Notes: a model not told the origin generated them from the letters alone. Shown: positions 1 through 12,007, counted from the first letter of the stretch. The stretch: 64,000 bases of DNA from Phytophthora quininea (GCA_011947345.1 JAAVTG010000670.1:711588-775587), one strand, 5' to 3'. Numbers and translations: made by a program.

Positions 1-948
1 TCTCGTCGCGTGGTGCTCGTCACAGGTGGCACTGGTCTTGTTGGCCGCGCACTGCAGGACGTTGTGGCGTCGGATCCTTCCAACATCGACCAATGGTACT
101 TCGTTGGCTCCAAGGACGCGGACCTGCGGAACCCTGCACAAACGCGGGCACTATTCGAACAACTTCGTCCGACACATGTGCTCCACCTTGCAGCACTCGT
201 GGGTGGGTTATTCCACAACCTGCAGAGGAAAGTGGATTTCTTCCGCGACAACATGGCCATCAACGATTCGGTGCTGCAGTGCTGTCAAGAGTTCCAAGTG
301 CAAAAACTCGTGTCGTGTTTGTCGACGTGCGTCTTTCCTGCGGAGACGACGTACCCTCTGGACGAGAGTATGCTGCACAATGGACGGGCACACAGCTCTA
401 ACGAGGGCTACGCCATGGCCAAGAGACTCATCGACACGCTAAATAGGTGCTACAAGGACCAGTACGGATGCAACTTTACGTCCGTGATCCCGACCAATAT
501 CTACGGACCCTACGACAACTTCAATATTGAGAACGGATACGTAGTGCCTGGGCTGATTCACAAATGCTACGTAGCCAAGAGAGACGGCGCTCCGTTCGTG
601 ATCTGGGGTAGTGGGAAGCCGTTGAGGCAGTTCATTTCGAGTCGCGACGTGGCCAAGTTAATGTTGTGGACACTGGACCACTACGACAGTGTGGAGCCGT
701 TGATACTCTCCGTGGGCGAGGAAGACGAAGTGTCCATTGGAGACGTTGCTCGCGAGATCGCTGCAGCAATGAACTTTCAAGGCGAGGTCGTGTTCGATAC
801 CAGTAAAGCTGACGGCCAGTTCAAGAAGACAGCCAGCAATGCCAAGCTCCGTCGGTTGCTGCCTGACTTTGAGTTTTCTTCGATAAGTGAAGGTCTTCGG
901 GAGGCTACGCAGTGGTTTGAAGCGAACTTCGAGTCTGCTCGCAAGTGA
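1..948 (+). CDS. GDP-L-fucose synthase, 5' end outside window
   Basis: NADPH-dependent 3,5-epimerase/4-reductase of the extended SDR superfamily, which turns GDP-4-keto-6-deoxymannose into GDP-L-fucose in the cytosol. The frame is open to base 1, so the true start lies upstream; the GTG at 10 is not a credible start. Visible are the Rossmann glycine motif GGTGLVG near the N terminus, the VLHLAALVGG strand, a serine-rich STCVFP segment, the catalytic Tyr-Lys pair in GYAMAK, and the family motif PTNIYGPYDNF. About 315 residues are present, close to the usual 320, so only a few residues are missing. Stop TGA at 946-948. Its 3' end converges with the ASPM-like gene 70 bp away. Confidence 0.93.
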   Translation, partial: SRRVVLVTGGTGLVGRALQDVVASDPSNIDQWYFVGSKDADLRNPAQTRALFEQLRPTHVLHLAALVGGLFHNLQRKVDFFRDNMAINDSVLQCCQEFQVQKLVSCLSTCVFPAETTYPLDESMLHNGRAHSSNEGYAMAKRLIDTLNRCYKDQYGCNFTSVIPTNIYGPYDNFNIENGYVVPGLIHKCYVAKRDGAPFVIWGSGKPLRQFISSRDVAKLMLWTLDHYDSVEPLILSVGEEDEVSIGDVAREIAAAMNFQGEVVFDTSKADGQFKKTASNAKLRRLLPDFEFSSISEGLREATQWFEANFESARK

Positions 949-1019
949 CAACCCCCATCGTGGAATAAATGCATGTTCATATTAGTTTGTATCGTACTTG
1001 TTTGCTGTCGTTCCTACTT

Positions 1020-4000
1020 CTAGTCCTCCCTTTCCAGCAGTGTTACCAGCTGCGTCATGATGGACAGGGCCGTCTTCGGGTTCATCTTGCTCATGAAGTT
1101 GCTCGCGCTGCTTTCCGTGTACTGCCGTGTCAAGTGTCTGAACGACGCCGTCGCAGTGTAAAGCGCCAGCCTCCTGGTCAGTAGCTCCTGTAAACCAGTC
1201 AGTCGCTTCTTGGCTTCGCTCCAACTCTCTTGGACGTCATCGTTCCAATCGACCAGAGGCTTCAAAGTCTCCAGGTAATACTCAATCACACGTGCCGACA
1301 GAGTGAACACATGATGCATGTCACGATGAATGTGCAGGAGATCTACTAGCGTATCCAAAGCTCGCAGATCAACCTGTAGGGGCCCATCAACATCGTCGCT
1401 GGACAGATCTTGTCTGGGAATGTTCTTTTCCGTTGACCGCCTGTACGACGTCAAGTTCACTAGCACAAGCAATAGCTGGTGCAGTAACTCCACGTGCGGA
1501 CGACTGCGGTTCAAGCCGCGGATCGCCGCGAAAATCGTAGACGAAATCTGGAGTTGTACACACTTCCGGCAACATTCACGCGAGTACCGCGTGCAGACCT
1601 CGATCGTGTGGCTTGCGAACAGCATGTCCTGCAGTCGTTTGCCGTGCAGCAGCATGTGCAGCGCCATATCAAGTCGCGAGCCAAGTGTCTGCGGCTGCTG
1701 TCTGGTGACATTCTTGTCAGTTCTTGTCTTCTTGACCCTGAGCTGCTGTAGATTAGCCACCCCCACCGCTTCGTGTGAAGGTTCCACTTCATTCACCAGC
1801 TTCATTTGCACAAGTTTCTTGCGCTGCTGCGTGACCTCACGCGTGCAGTGGTGCAAGCGCACCGACGTTCCTCGCCACCACGCCTGCAGTCTGCGAATTG
1901 CTACACGATGGAAGTTACGCTTCCTGTAGGGAACAACTACATGCGCTCGAAGCCAAGCGCCTAAAATACGTTCCGCGCGAGTCTTCGCCATGGCCGCAGC
2001 CATCGCCTCCAGCTCACGGTGCCGCTTCTCTTCGGCACGACGCTCACGTTCAGCCCATTTGCAGCATAAATCCAGCCACCATACCTGCAAACGTTGCGCT
2101 GCAGCATTTGCTGTTTGCTTTTGATGGATCCGCGCACCGATGACGCTCCTCAAGCGGTATGCCAACCAACACGATGCAACCTTGTTCACATCAGCCTCAC
2201 GCTTCCGCACAATTGCAGCGCAAAGTTGTGTCCAGCGAGCACGCACGTGCAATGCACGCTTCTTCCGGTATCTAGTCATACAATTGGCAAACCAATATTC
2301 GATCTGCCAGCATGACCTCAATACTCGCAGTCGTTGCAACTGAGTCTGCAGAGCGTAGAAGTTAAAACGAAGATGGCGAGATTGCCAACCACGCACACTC
2401 TTCTGAATGCTGACTGCTGCGCGGTGATAGCACATTGCTCGCCGGAACCTCGTCATAGCAAGCCAGGAACGAATGGATCGCTGTACCGTGACAGCGCTGG
2501 CTCGAACATTTGAATAGTGGCGATGCGCTGAAAAGCCTCGAAAAGCCGACTGGATCATTCTGGCCGCGTATGTCCGCTTCTCAAGACGATAAGACAGGAA
2601 TGCTCTCAGAATGCAGTACGCAGCGCGGTGTTCGACACTCTGTTGGAGTCGTTGGAGTCTCTCGACTCGGAGGCGCTCTTCTCGCACCTCCTCGTCCCGC
2701 TGCATCCGCCGATAGCACAGCAGCATGCTGCGGAACATCAGCAGTGCCCGCAATTGCTTCTGACGACGCCAGACGCGAACATTGTACTGAATTAAGCGAG
2801 CACTGCGACGGAGAGTTGAGTACCGGGTCCACTGCAACCAAGAGCGAACAGAGCTTTGGATCTTCGTTGCAGCAAGCTCTCGCTTTTGAAATCTGTATCT
2901 GCGGAAAGCGTCTTGAATGCAGAAAGCAGCACGTCTCTCAATGTTGCGCTTGAGCATCTGCAGACGCATTTGACGTCTTTGAGCCTCGTTAGCCTTCATC
3001 AATTGGTAAGTCTTCAACATTTTGTAGAAATGACTCAACGCCGATACTTGTCGTCTCCGACGCCATACCCGGACATTGCGCTGCAACAAAACAGCAGCAC
3101 GTTTTTCCTTCTGGAATTGAAGTCTTTGCTTGTTCCCTCGGAACACGCTCGCCAGCTTTGTCGCGGATTCGGTTCGCTTGCGCATAGTGAACTTGCGGAA
3201 ACCTTTTGAACACACTTTGCTGCACGGGTCTCCACCTTGCGCTTTAACTTCAGCTCCCTCTCCTTAAGATCCTTCTCCTCCAGCATTCGCTCGAACCGCT
3301 GCACAGCAAGCACTCTCTCACGCTCTTCGCGTCGGTGCTGGAACTCCTTCCACGATCGCTGAATAACACGGACAGCACTGCGCTTCTGTCTCCATACAAT
3401 CGCCCGTTGATTCCTGCTGGCGCCACGGTTGCGGTACTGCCGCCATGCACTTTGGATCTGAATAGCAGCCAGTTGCCGATCGGCTATCATTTGTTGCCGC
3501 ACGAGACGCGCTCCTCTCTCGATAAATGTTTCAACCAGTTTCGCTCGATAACCGTGCAGCTTGCCCTGACACGGTGTCGCTGCGCGATCTTCCGCTGCAT
3601 AGCTTCCTCTGCCTGCCGTTCTTGTTCGCGTCTCCACTTGAGCTGGTTGCGCCAATGGTACTGAATCACAAGAACAGCGCAAACCGACTCGCCATTGACA
3701 CGTTGTAATTGTTTAGCGCGGAAAGCCCGCTGAATAGCGACCACGGACTTCTTCAGACGAAGGAATTGCCGCCTAGTCGACCACATTTGCACCGTGCTCT
3801 TAACTAAGTGGGCTGCACGCAGCAGCTTGCGACATTGGCGAATGGCCAAGCGCTTTTGGCTGGAAGTGTACCAGAATCTCTGCACAATGCGAGCACTCAT
3901 GTTCTTCTTGCGGTGCATCTTCAGCCGAATGAACGGACTCATCCACCAGCGCTTCAGCCTTGACGCCGCATGAATTTCACTGTACGAGTCCATCAGTCGC

Positions 4001-7000
4001 GACTGCAAGTAACACACAAAAGTCACCACCATCTTTTCCTCAGGCGGGTTCTTGGTGTTGTACTGCTGAGGCACCAATACTGGGACTTCTCCTAGCTGTT
4101 TAATTCGCTCGTTTACGATAGCAAAGTGCTTTTGTTCGTTTGCCAAGAGTGTCTTCTCGTTCGTTTCTTGAACTTCCCGCCCGTCCTCTAAATCCCTAGT
4201 CGTCGGCAACAAATCGGACTTTGCCAACAGCATTGGATGGTAGTAGTGTAAAAGATAGCACAGCGCCTTGCCATCTGCAAATGACGTCGAGAAGTCCTTC
4301 ACAGCAACACCATAATTCGCACACACAGCACGGCACCATTCCAGCAACAACCCATAGCTCTCGTGCTCATCTGTGTGGCTGATAGGCTCTTTCTGCTGCT
4401 CCACGTCATAAAATTCCTTCGCGCGGAAGCTCATCCGCTTGGCGACATTGCCAATTTCCTTTTGCATGGTTTGTCCATCCACAAGCGACTGGAGTTGGAA
4501 GGAGCTAATGAGCTTCCACAATAGCGCTAGAGTTTTTCGCGGTGCCCGTTAACGATGTCCTTAGCCAAGTTTTCAATCATCTTCGCGTCCACCTTGCTGC
4601 GTAACCCAGCAAACCCCGAGGAAGACACACGCACACGCCCGCTTAAGCGATGCTTCTTATTGCTTTGACTGGCGTTGCTTTTAATGCTATCCAAATGCCC
4701 GCGCCGCATTTATCTTGCAAGAAATGCAGGCAGATTTCAACGTTGTGAACTTTCTGGAGTCGAGACAATGCGGGCACACGCAAGAACGTCGACAGACTTT
4801 TTGGTTTTGCAACATTTTCTCCATGACGGCTCGCCCAAGTTGGTCCAGAGGCAGTAAGAGCCTCCATGAGCTTTGCCAGACGTATCCCGTCACGAAGATC
4901 TGTCTCCCAATTCTTGACTTCCAGATCAATCTCATCTAAGGCTGTTTGTTCATGCGTCAATACGTAGCCAATTTGTTTCAAATGCCTGTCGATGCGACCT
5001 TCGGCAGCCAAGAAGAGACGACAAAATTCAGTCACAAATACCTGCGAGTTCTTCACTTTGAGCTCATCGTCGCCAACGCTCTTGGTTGTGACCTTCTTCG
5101 CTCCTGGGGTAGCCTTGGTAGTCGGCGCAACGCGGAATAGACACGGAAAATGCGCGAATTTGTCCGCCTTCAGCTCGATTGCTCGATCCAGGAACAGCAC
5201 TAGCATGAAAAACTTGAGCATGAACGTCTCAGTCAGTGAGTCAAAGTACTCTCGACCGTTAATGTTCCTTTTCGTGCTTCGGAAAGCATTCCCACCGTCA
5301 TGCTGATCTGCAGTAGAGCCGTCAATAGGCGTCAGCAGATTCTTTACCGAACGGAAATTCTTTGCCACTTGTGAATCCTTGACCAAATGCTTCAAAATTA
5401 TTCGCCGCAGCAAACGCGGCATCTTTCGATCCTGTAGCACAGCTTTCGTTCCTTGTACGGACTTTTTGGTCATTGTAGCACTGAAGATATTCCGCAACGA
5501 ACATTTGGCCTCCTTCATAACCTGATGCCCAAGCACTGCATGCAAGCCCAAACAGAGCCATACAGGGTGGTAATTGTTGAGGAGGCTGATCAATTCCTCC
5601 TGCAGGCCGACATCAGCGTACACAGGTCGGTCCGCTCGGAAAAGCAAGCCTTTGTTGCCGATTTCATCCTGCAGGTTAAAGAATACGTCGTCCATATCTG
5701 GAGAATGATATAACTCAACGGCTGCTTGGGCCCACCCAGACTCCATGCGCTTCTGCGCAAGAACACGAAGCGAAGAAAAATCAAATCTGCGCTTGGTACG
5801 GCCGACTTGATGCTCACCGGAATCCTCTTTAGCTTCTTCACTCAGTCGCTCTGCAGTCCCATCCAATAAAACGTAATTCATCCACTTCGTAAAGCCTGCA
5901 CTCTGTTTCGCCATCCAGTTTTCATCGTACTCCTCCTGCCGCTGCTTCCACCAAGACCCAGAAAAACTTTCTTTGGGGAAGAAGCGAAGCTTTTGCCCTG
6001 GCCAATACCTAGACCTTTTCGTGGTGTCTGTGTCAAACCTGTGCGTTGTCGCTTCTGGTTCCGAGGTGGAGAAATATCGATGGCCAAGGCTGTGCGGCGT
6101 TTCTCACCTACTCTTTGCCTAACTCCAGGTTCATCCTCCGGTTCGATTTCTCTCAGTGCATTGGAGCTTGATATTGTAAAAGCCGAATTTCTCGGATCGG
6201 GTGTCCTCCTCGTCGCTGTCAGTCTGCTACCTTCTCTTCGCTCTGCTAGCTCGTTGTGTGGCTGTCGTGTACTCGATGCCATCACGACAATATCACCAGA
6301 ATGTTGCCCTGGACGGCCAAACTTGGGTAGTCTCGCCACGCGAGGAATTCCAGATCCCGTGGCCCTGCACTGCAGCTTAAATCGATCGTTTACTGTAAAC
6401 TTGAGCACAGCAGTCACCTCTCGTCCCACATCCAGTGCTAGCGGTTCAAATGTCACTCTCAGTGTGACTGTCTTGAGAGCGTCGACAACGCACACATGCA
6501 GGTCGCATTTAAACCTGGTCTTGGCCACAGGCACCTCGGAATCTCCATCACTCTTGACCATGGTGTATCCTTCGTACTTAACTCTGGCGTTGCCCAGTTC
6601 GCTCGGGTTCTGTAGTGTCAGCCGCAGACTCTTCTTGTCTCCAAGCGCTACAGCCCCAAACTTGAGCAGTCCAACGCTGCTGAAGTCGTCCACCAGCATC
6701 GTAGCCGCCTGCTCTTCAGGCTCGTGGAGCTCTAATTCATCATGCAGCTCCCGTGCTCGCCGTTCAAAGTGGTTCGCCGCATTAGCAGCGGCCAAATGAC
6801 CTCGTTCATCGTCGTCATCTCTGTAGAAGACGCTCTTGCGGCCGGACGCCTCTTGGCGCTTGCCCAGCAGCGAGTTGCTGGCATTTGATTCGTTGAAAGT
6901 GTCTCTCGGCATGCCGCCGCGACTCATGGAGACGTTTGGGTGATCCCAACGACGGCCCATGGCGGGGCGTCGGTTCTCTTTACCTTTGTCGCTCCGTCGC

Positions 7001-7119
7001 GTCCCCTCGGCCGTTTCTGAGGCGTTAGAAGGCGGAGAGACGTCGGAGAGTGAAGCTGCGAACGGGTCCAGCGAAGCGCGTGCCGCCCACTTGCCCGAGG
7101 CCACGGAGCCGTCGCGCAT
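1020..7119 (-). CDS. ASPM-like (abnormal spindle) protein, broken by five one-base losses
   Basis: Spindle-pole/centrosome protein that binds microtubule minus ends and calmodulin in mitosis. Read from 7119 downwards: an N-terminal ASH (ASPM-SPD2-Hydin) beta domain at about residues 145-260; a first calponin-homology domain at about 690-865 including the family signature KDIVNGHREKT; a second CH at about 905-1040; a long array of IQ motifs at about 1060-1700; and a helical ARM-like C-terminal region. The sequence changes frame five times, at 5962-5966, 4709-4711, 4533-4537, about 3529-3566 and 3204-3207. Each is fixed by one extra base in a short homopolymer, giving an intronless frame of 2034 residues. 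The GHREKT motif straddles one break, which argues for error rather than introns. A true pseudogene is possible but less likely. Confidence 0.85.
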
Positions 7120-7385
7120 GTCGCCCGGTCTTTCCTGCCAGCAGCAGCAGCGATGCGGATGGCGCGCTCTTCAATTTTGAAAAAGCCGTTTTTACGTAAA
7201 AACGGCTATCCTGTAATTACGTCGGATTTTAAATATATGACGCAATGTGGGGAATATGACAGAGGACTCGAGTCGTACTTAGGCGGGGATGCGGTGACAG
7301 CAGCTCGCCGCCAACCAATAGCCCTCGGCCGGAAGCTTTGGGCGGGCATTTATTTGCCGAAAGCTACAGCATCAAAAGCGGAAGA
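7120..7385. promoter_or_regulatory. Divergent promoter between ASPM-like gene and ribosomal protein P1
   Basis: A 266-bp head-to-head gap. It contains a perfect 24-bp palindrome at 7184-7207 and a CCAAT box at 7315-7319 on the plus strand, about 67 bp before the P1 start codon. A shared bidirectional promoter is inferred; no transcription start can be read directly. Confidence 0.5.
7184..7207. repeat. Perfect 24-bp palindrome in divergent promoter
   Basis: The arm AGCCGTTTTT, a central ACGT and the complementary arm AAAAACGGCT make a gapless inverted repeat with no mismatch. It lies 65 bp upstream of the ASPM-like start and 179 bp upstream of the P1 start. A dimeric transcription-factor site is a reasonable guess. 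Confidence 0.7.
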
Positions 7386-7742
7386 ATGTCGACGATCACC
7401 AAGGAGCAGCACGACGAGCTGTGCGTGGCTTACGCCTCCATGATCCTCTTCGACGGAGAGCACGAGATCACGCCCGAGGCCATCCACCACATCCTGCACG
7501 CCTCCAACAACGAGGTGGAGCCCTACTGGCCCACGCTCTTCTCGAGCCTGCTCTCCAAGGAGGGCAAGGTCGTGGAGCTCATCTCCACGGGCGGCGCCTC
7601 GGCTGGCGGTGCCCCCGCCGCTGCTGGCGCTGCTGGTGGCGCCGCTGAGGAAGAGAAGGCCGAGGAGAAGGCCGTGGAGGAGGAAGAGGAGGTCGACATG
7701 GGCGGCGGCATGGACATGTTCGGCGGCGACGAGGACTACTAA
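7386..7742 (+). CDS. RPLP1: 60S acidic ribosomal protein P1
   Basis: Stalk protein of the large ribosomal subunit that recruits translational GTPases as a P1-P2 dimer. The 118-residue product starts at the ATG at 7386; an in-frame open stretch upstream to 7338 belongs to the leader. The order is a helical dimerisation domain (about 1-65), an Ala/Gly hinge (about 68-88), an acidic Glu-rich stretch, and a C-terminal tail with MDMFGGDEDY. The usual eukaryotic tail is an SDDDMGFGLFD-type motif; here it is altered but still acidic with a hydrophobic Met/Phe core. The gene is intronless and shares its promoter region with the ASPM-like gene. Confidence 0.93.
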   Translation: MSTITKEQHDELCVAYASMILFDGEHEITPEAIHHILHASNNEVEPYWPTLFSSLLSKEGKVVELISTGGASAGGAPAAAGAAGGAAEEEKAEEKAVEEEEEVDMGGGMDMFGGDEDY

Positions 7743-8417
7743 GCTGTGCTCATCCCAGACTCCAGACGTCGGATCCCGCTTAACCATCCGTAATGGACTC
7801 GCGCGTCTATTCTTCCGGTGAAAATCAACGACTTCAGGCGTCTTCGTGTTTTTGCTGTAGCAACGTCGTGTCTTGCGGACTGCGTCTGGCGTGCTTTTCT
7901 CTCGTTGCAGATTGCTTGGGCTTGGAGTGTCAGGCGGAACAGGAATTCAACAGGCAGGTGCCGATGACGCTGGACGTGTACAGGTCAGCTATGGAGATAC
8001 AATTTCGGAAGCAGGCGCTTCAGGGTGTTTCCTTTCCACGCAATTCAAGTCGCTGAATGGCGACACCTTCATCGACCAAAAACTCTTTGACCCTGCCGAA
8101 ATGCTGATGCTCTCCTGTTCGAAGGAGTATCCTGCTGCCGAAAATTGCCCCTTCGTCCCCACATCCCTTCCTTCTGCTTCTCAAAATGTGCTGCTCTCAG
8201 CGCAAACTTCTTGCTTCGGTGGTGTCAACGGTTTGCTGGGCGGATCACACATGCTCGCAAAGTTGCCTTTCATCGCATCTCCGTAAGTACGAGTAAAGCT
8301 GTATGCCGTTTCGCAGTTTGCTGAAAAGCTCCCCTTTTGTCGAGCGTTCTGGGCCTCTTGTTTTACGCGTGCCACAACAGCCACCACCCCGAGGAAGCAA
8401 GAGCCGTAAGATCCACG
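7743..8417 (+). other. Gap with no recognised gene; possible leader exon and intron of the next gene
   Basis: Frames of 87 codons (7793-8056) and 137 codons (7873-8286) exist, but neither product resembles a family I know and both look low in coding quality. A strong donor GTAAGTAC lies at 8283 and an acceptor-like CAACAG ends at about 8382. The small membrane-protein gene that follows may therefore have a 5' untranslated exon and intron here. Confidence 0.35.
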
Positions 8418-8717
8418 ATGGTTGCCGCCCAGAGAGCCGTGAGATGGCACAAGCTGCCCTTCACCAAGTTCGTGGCGCACGAGGCCAAGCGCCCCATGTT
8501 CCAGCCCTTCCTCATCGGCGGAGCGTACGTCCGAACACTGGCCAGCACTGCGCCAAACATTTTCTTATTTAACATTTTTATTTTTATTCAAACCGTGAAC
8601 AGTGTCGCTCTCGTGGTGTGCGGCATCCTGCCCGCCCGCGGCGCCAGCCAGGAGGACAAGGAGAAGAGCAACTACTGGAAGCGCACGCACGGCAAGTTCG
8701 ACTACAGCCACCACTAG
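8418..8717 (+). CDS. Small single-span membrane protein, possibly a mitochondrial ATP synthase accessory subunit
   Basis: Two exons, 8418-8524 and 8603-8717, give 73 residues. The intron (8525-8602, donor GTACGT, acceptor CAG) splits an Ala codon. The product has a basic N terminus, a KRPMFQPFL segment leading into one hydrophobic span (about residues 30-45), and a charged tail ending KFDYSHH. A Pro-Phe motif just before a Gly/Ala-rich span recalls ATP synthase subunit j/Atp18, but similarity is weak and this is only a suggestion. The intron is 78 nt with no in-frame stop, so a retained-intron form of 99 residues would also be translatable. Confidence 0.6.
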   Translation: MVAAQRAVRWHKLPFTKFVAHEAKRPMFQPFLIGGAYVRTLASTAPNIFLFNIFIFIQTVNSVALVVCGILPARGASQEDKEKSNYWKRTHGKFDYSHH

Positions 8718-9148
8718 GCGCCTGCTGCAGAATAAGGGGACTGCGCGCGTAGCGGAGGGAAGAGTGAGGTGGTATCGGAGGAAAGCAACGAGCTGCTGCA
8801 ATGTCGCGGATGTATCTGCGGATTGCTGGCTCGCTGTGCTGTGAAGCTGCGAAGATCCGCTGCGCGACGCTGAATTGGACAGATTCCCCAAGAAATACAC
8901 ACGATGCGTGCTTTTCTTGCTAGTTGGCTGTCGTTGCTCTCCTTTCTTAATGTGTGGACACCCAAGGATTGAAATGCTACGCTGCTTGAGAAGTAAAACG
9001 CGCTGACGTTCCAGTAAATATTATGGAAAGTAAGTTTGTAGTTGGTGCCCTGGTGGCGTTGATCTCCGGCTAAAGACAAACATACAGCAGCAAAAAATAA
9101 GAGCAGACGCTGCTCCCCTCTAATGTGGACTGGAAACCTTGGTTGCGC

Positions 9149-10395
9149 CTACGACGCTGCCGCCGCTGCGCGTTGCCGCACGATGAGGAGGATGAATACA
9201 ACCAGCAGCACTGCCAGCGCCGTAATGAGAACGAGCAGCCACACACTCCAGTGAGATGAGTCCTCGCCTGCCAGCTCCTCGCGGTACTTCTGGGCCCAAT
9301 TGGGCACGATCATCAGGTCTGGTCGCTGTCGGTATAACTCCTCCTTCTCGCGCGGCGTCAGTCGTCGCATCATCGAGCGCACCAGCTTTTGCGTTTCTTC
9401 TTGCTGCGCGGGGTCAGCTGCCCGTCGCTTTTGCTGCTGTAGTTGAGCAACTGAGGTCGAGGGCTGCCGTTGCTGGTTGCACTGCCGTTGGTGTCCATCA
9501 GCGAGTGGGTTTCCTCCTCGTCGTCTTCGTAGAACTCCTCGTCAGCATCCAGCACGTCTTCATGCCACTTGAGGTCCTTCTTTTTCTGCTGTTTCATACC
9601 TGAAGCCTTCTTCTCTGGATCAAGGGCCGCAGACGAAAAGGCCGAAATGCGCTTCAACGCAGGCCTGATCTTGGGTGTTAGAAAATGCTTGCCATCCCCA
9701 TTTGCAGCGTCAGGCGAGAGCTGCAGTCCGTCTCCGTCCGTATCTAGATCGTCCAACTTGTTCATCGCATTTGACGGCGACGAGCCAGCAAGCAAGTCAT
9801 ACTCCTTGGTTCCTGGTTTGACGATCTCCTTGGCTCGCTGAAGTGAGTTGGCAAAGGCGCCGCTAATGATGCCCACCGCTTCGGACGGGGTCAGCTTGTT
9901 CTTGGTCGCGCCAATCTCACTGTCCAGCTCGTTCATCTCCTTCACTTCGTTGGCGATTGCCTTGGCACGACGATGGGCCACCTCCATGGCGTGCCTGGAC
10001 ACCTCTGGGGAGAAGAGACTCGTGTCCACGTAGTCCCTCTCCTCAATGGGGATTTTCTGGGTCAGCACTCGCAAAGGAGGCAGCACGTGCTGCTGATTGC
10101 CATTCTGAGCACTAGCGTCACTCTCCACGTCAAGCACGACTGCGTCCTTGTTGTTCTGGCTGGCAGCGTCAGCTCCGTTCTCGGCCTTGTTCTGGTCCTC
10201 GTCGCTGTCGCTGTCCGACACTGGCAGCGACTCTGGGGACGCGTCCTTGGTCTGTTTGACCACCGACGGCTGCGTGAATTGCGCCTCCAGAGAGTCCACG
10301 TCCAGCACCGTCGATGCTGGCTGCGTGGTCGTCTGCGCCGGCGCGTCGTCGTTCAGAGAGACCGTCTCCATGTACGTGGCGGGCGCGGTGGTCAT
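9149..10395 (-). CDS. Acidic tail-anchored membrane protein of unknown function
   Basis: About 415 residues read from 10395 through one frame break at 9410-9413 (a CCCC run on the coding strand needing one more C). Most of the protein is hydrophilic and acidic, with Asp/Ser-rich runs, a DTDGDG stretch and a basic PRSKKKRK-like segment at the break in the unshifted frame. The last ~77 residues contain RRLTPREKEEL, PNWAQKYREEL and a single strong membrane span (VWLLVLITALAVLLVVF), then a short basic end. This is the shape of a tail-anchored ER or mitochondrial outer-membrane protein. I do not recognise the family. Confidence 0.65.
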
Positions 10396-10860
10396 GGGCG
10401 TCGTTCGGGGCGTTGGGACCCGCTACGACGCGGTAGATAAAGCGCTACGACGCGTGGGAGGGATCGCCTGTGTGCGGGAGGAGCCTCAACAGACGCTGAA
10501 GGCCAGGCGGTGGCGGGTCCTTCTCGCGGAGTGAGCTGTTCAATGCACGGGAGGGCACGTGCGAGAGGAGTGGAGGGGTTATTGCCGGGGTTAACCTCCA
10601 ATTTGCTCTATCGTAGGTTCGTTAACATCTTGGGTTTTGTATTGGCGAGAGAAAAGAACGGATTTCGGGAGAAATCAAGATGTTCAAGTTCAGTTTTTCA
10701 GGGTTGTCAAAGTGGCTTCTTCGGAATGCGATGCCACGCCGAAGCGAATGCAGGCTTGTATTTGCAGTAGCTGCGCCGCTGGCAGCGACGGCGCCCGGCA
10801 CGGGCTTTTGATTGTTGCAGTTACCTCCTCTCCATTCGATGGCACAGCTGGCCACTGCGT
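10396..10860. other. Intergenic, no gene supported
   Basis: Contains the 5' flank of the tail-anchored protein gene and the 3' flank of the next minus-strand gene. Only short incidental frames are present, and I see no repeat or RNA. Confidence 0.5.
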
Positions 10861-11834
10861 CTAAAACAGCACGTACGCGATGGAGTCGCCCAGCGCGCCG
10901 CCGACCATCGTGCCGATGCCAGGCCGCACGACGGTGCCCACAGCAGCACCCACTCCACCAGTGATAACAGCCAGAGCGGACCGAGCCCCGTTGCGACCCG
11001 TGTTGGCCATGAAGGTGGCGAGAGTGTCCTCCTCTTCGTCGCTGCCGTTGCTTTGAAGCCCTTCCTCAACCGACCGCAGACTCGTCCCGGCCTTCTTGCC
11101 ACCTTTCCTTGACACGAAGCGCCGATACAGAATGAGCACAACCTGCTGGGTCTGCAACAAGGCAACAACATCAAAGAGATCCCAGCACAGCGTAAATATT
11201 CAAAAAACCGCACCACTGCAAGTACCCCATAATCGACGCACCTCCTCCACCAAAAGATGGCCAGGTGGCTCAGCGTATTGGCTCGCATGCCCGTCTTGAT
11301 CATGAGCGCGGCCGCCGTGTACCGACTGGACGTGCGCACGTACTTGCGCGTCGCCGACTTGCTAATGTCTGCAATAATTCGCCCAAGAAACATCATCAAC
11401 ATGTCACTCTACAGGTCTCTACTATCGTAGCTGTAATTCCAAGCCAGCACTTGTTGCTGACCTTTGATGAGTTTGCTGACCACGCGCGGCCGGAAGCAGC
11501 GCAGCGCAACCTCCTCGAGCGACCGCACGTACGTGGTGATGCTGAGCGACTTGGCGAAGGACTTGGCGCTGGCCATACCAAACTCCTCCACAGAGGGGGC
11601 CTGGAAGTCCTCCTTGTCCTTGTCGTCCACATCCTCGAAGTCGTCCTCGCTCGAGTCCTCCTCGTTCTCCGAGTCCTCCAGGTCGAGCGACGCCACGTAC
11701 GCGTTGAAGACCATCAGGCCCTGCATGGCCGCCGAGCGCGCCGCCAGGATGGCCACATCCCTCGGGTAGAAGTGCTTGAAGAAGGGCTTCTTGTCCGCCA
11801 GGTAGTTCTTGCGCCGGGCCGCCGAGACGCTCAT
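10861..11834 (-). CDS. Glycine-rich membrane protein, unrecognised family, three exons
   Basis: Exons 11462-11834, about 11242-11368 and 10861-11151, separated by introns of 93 and about 90 nt (donors GTCAGC and GTGCGT, acceptors GCAG). About 263 residues: a start MSVSAARRKNYL; a block HFYPRDVAILAARSAAMQG; a strongly acidic Asp/Glu segment; a conserved-looking VRSLEEVALRCFRPRVVSKLIK helix; then a C-terminal Gly-rich region with repeated small residues (GGVGAAVGTVVRPGIGTMVGG) that looks like a glycine-zipper membrane hairpin. Joining exons 2 and 3 in frame needs one extra T at 11252-11255, the same kind of loss as in neighbouring genes. Confidence 0.65.
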
Positions 11835-12007
11835 GGTGGACGCAGTCCAGACAGTCCTTCCAGCCTCGCGCCCTCGACCTGCTGGGAGACGCCGGCGAGC
11901 TGAGCCGACCAAAAGGAGCGGCTGCCACAGAGAGTACCCAAAAAGTACCCATATCGATCGCATATGAAAGCCCAGTCATCATACACGTCAACACTTCAAC
12001 CTCGAGC

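Noticed and set aside
4527..4709. Introns in the ASPM-like gene at the frame changes
   Set aside because: No matching donor/acceptor pairs, and one extra base at each break restores family motifs without losing sequence.
7793..8286. Secreted effector gene (RXLR or Crinkler type) between P1 and the small membrane protein
   Set aside because: No credible signal peptide, RXLR, dEER or LFLAK motif in either frame; none found elsewhere in the window by eye.
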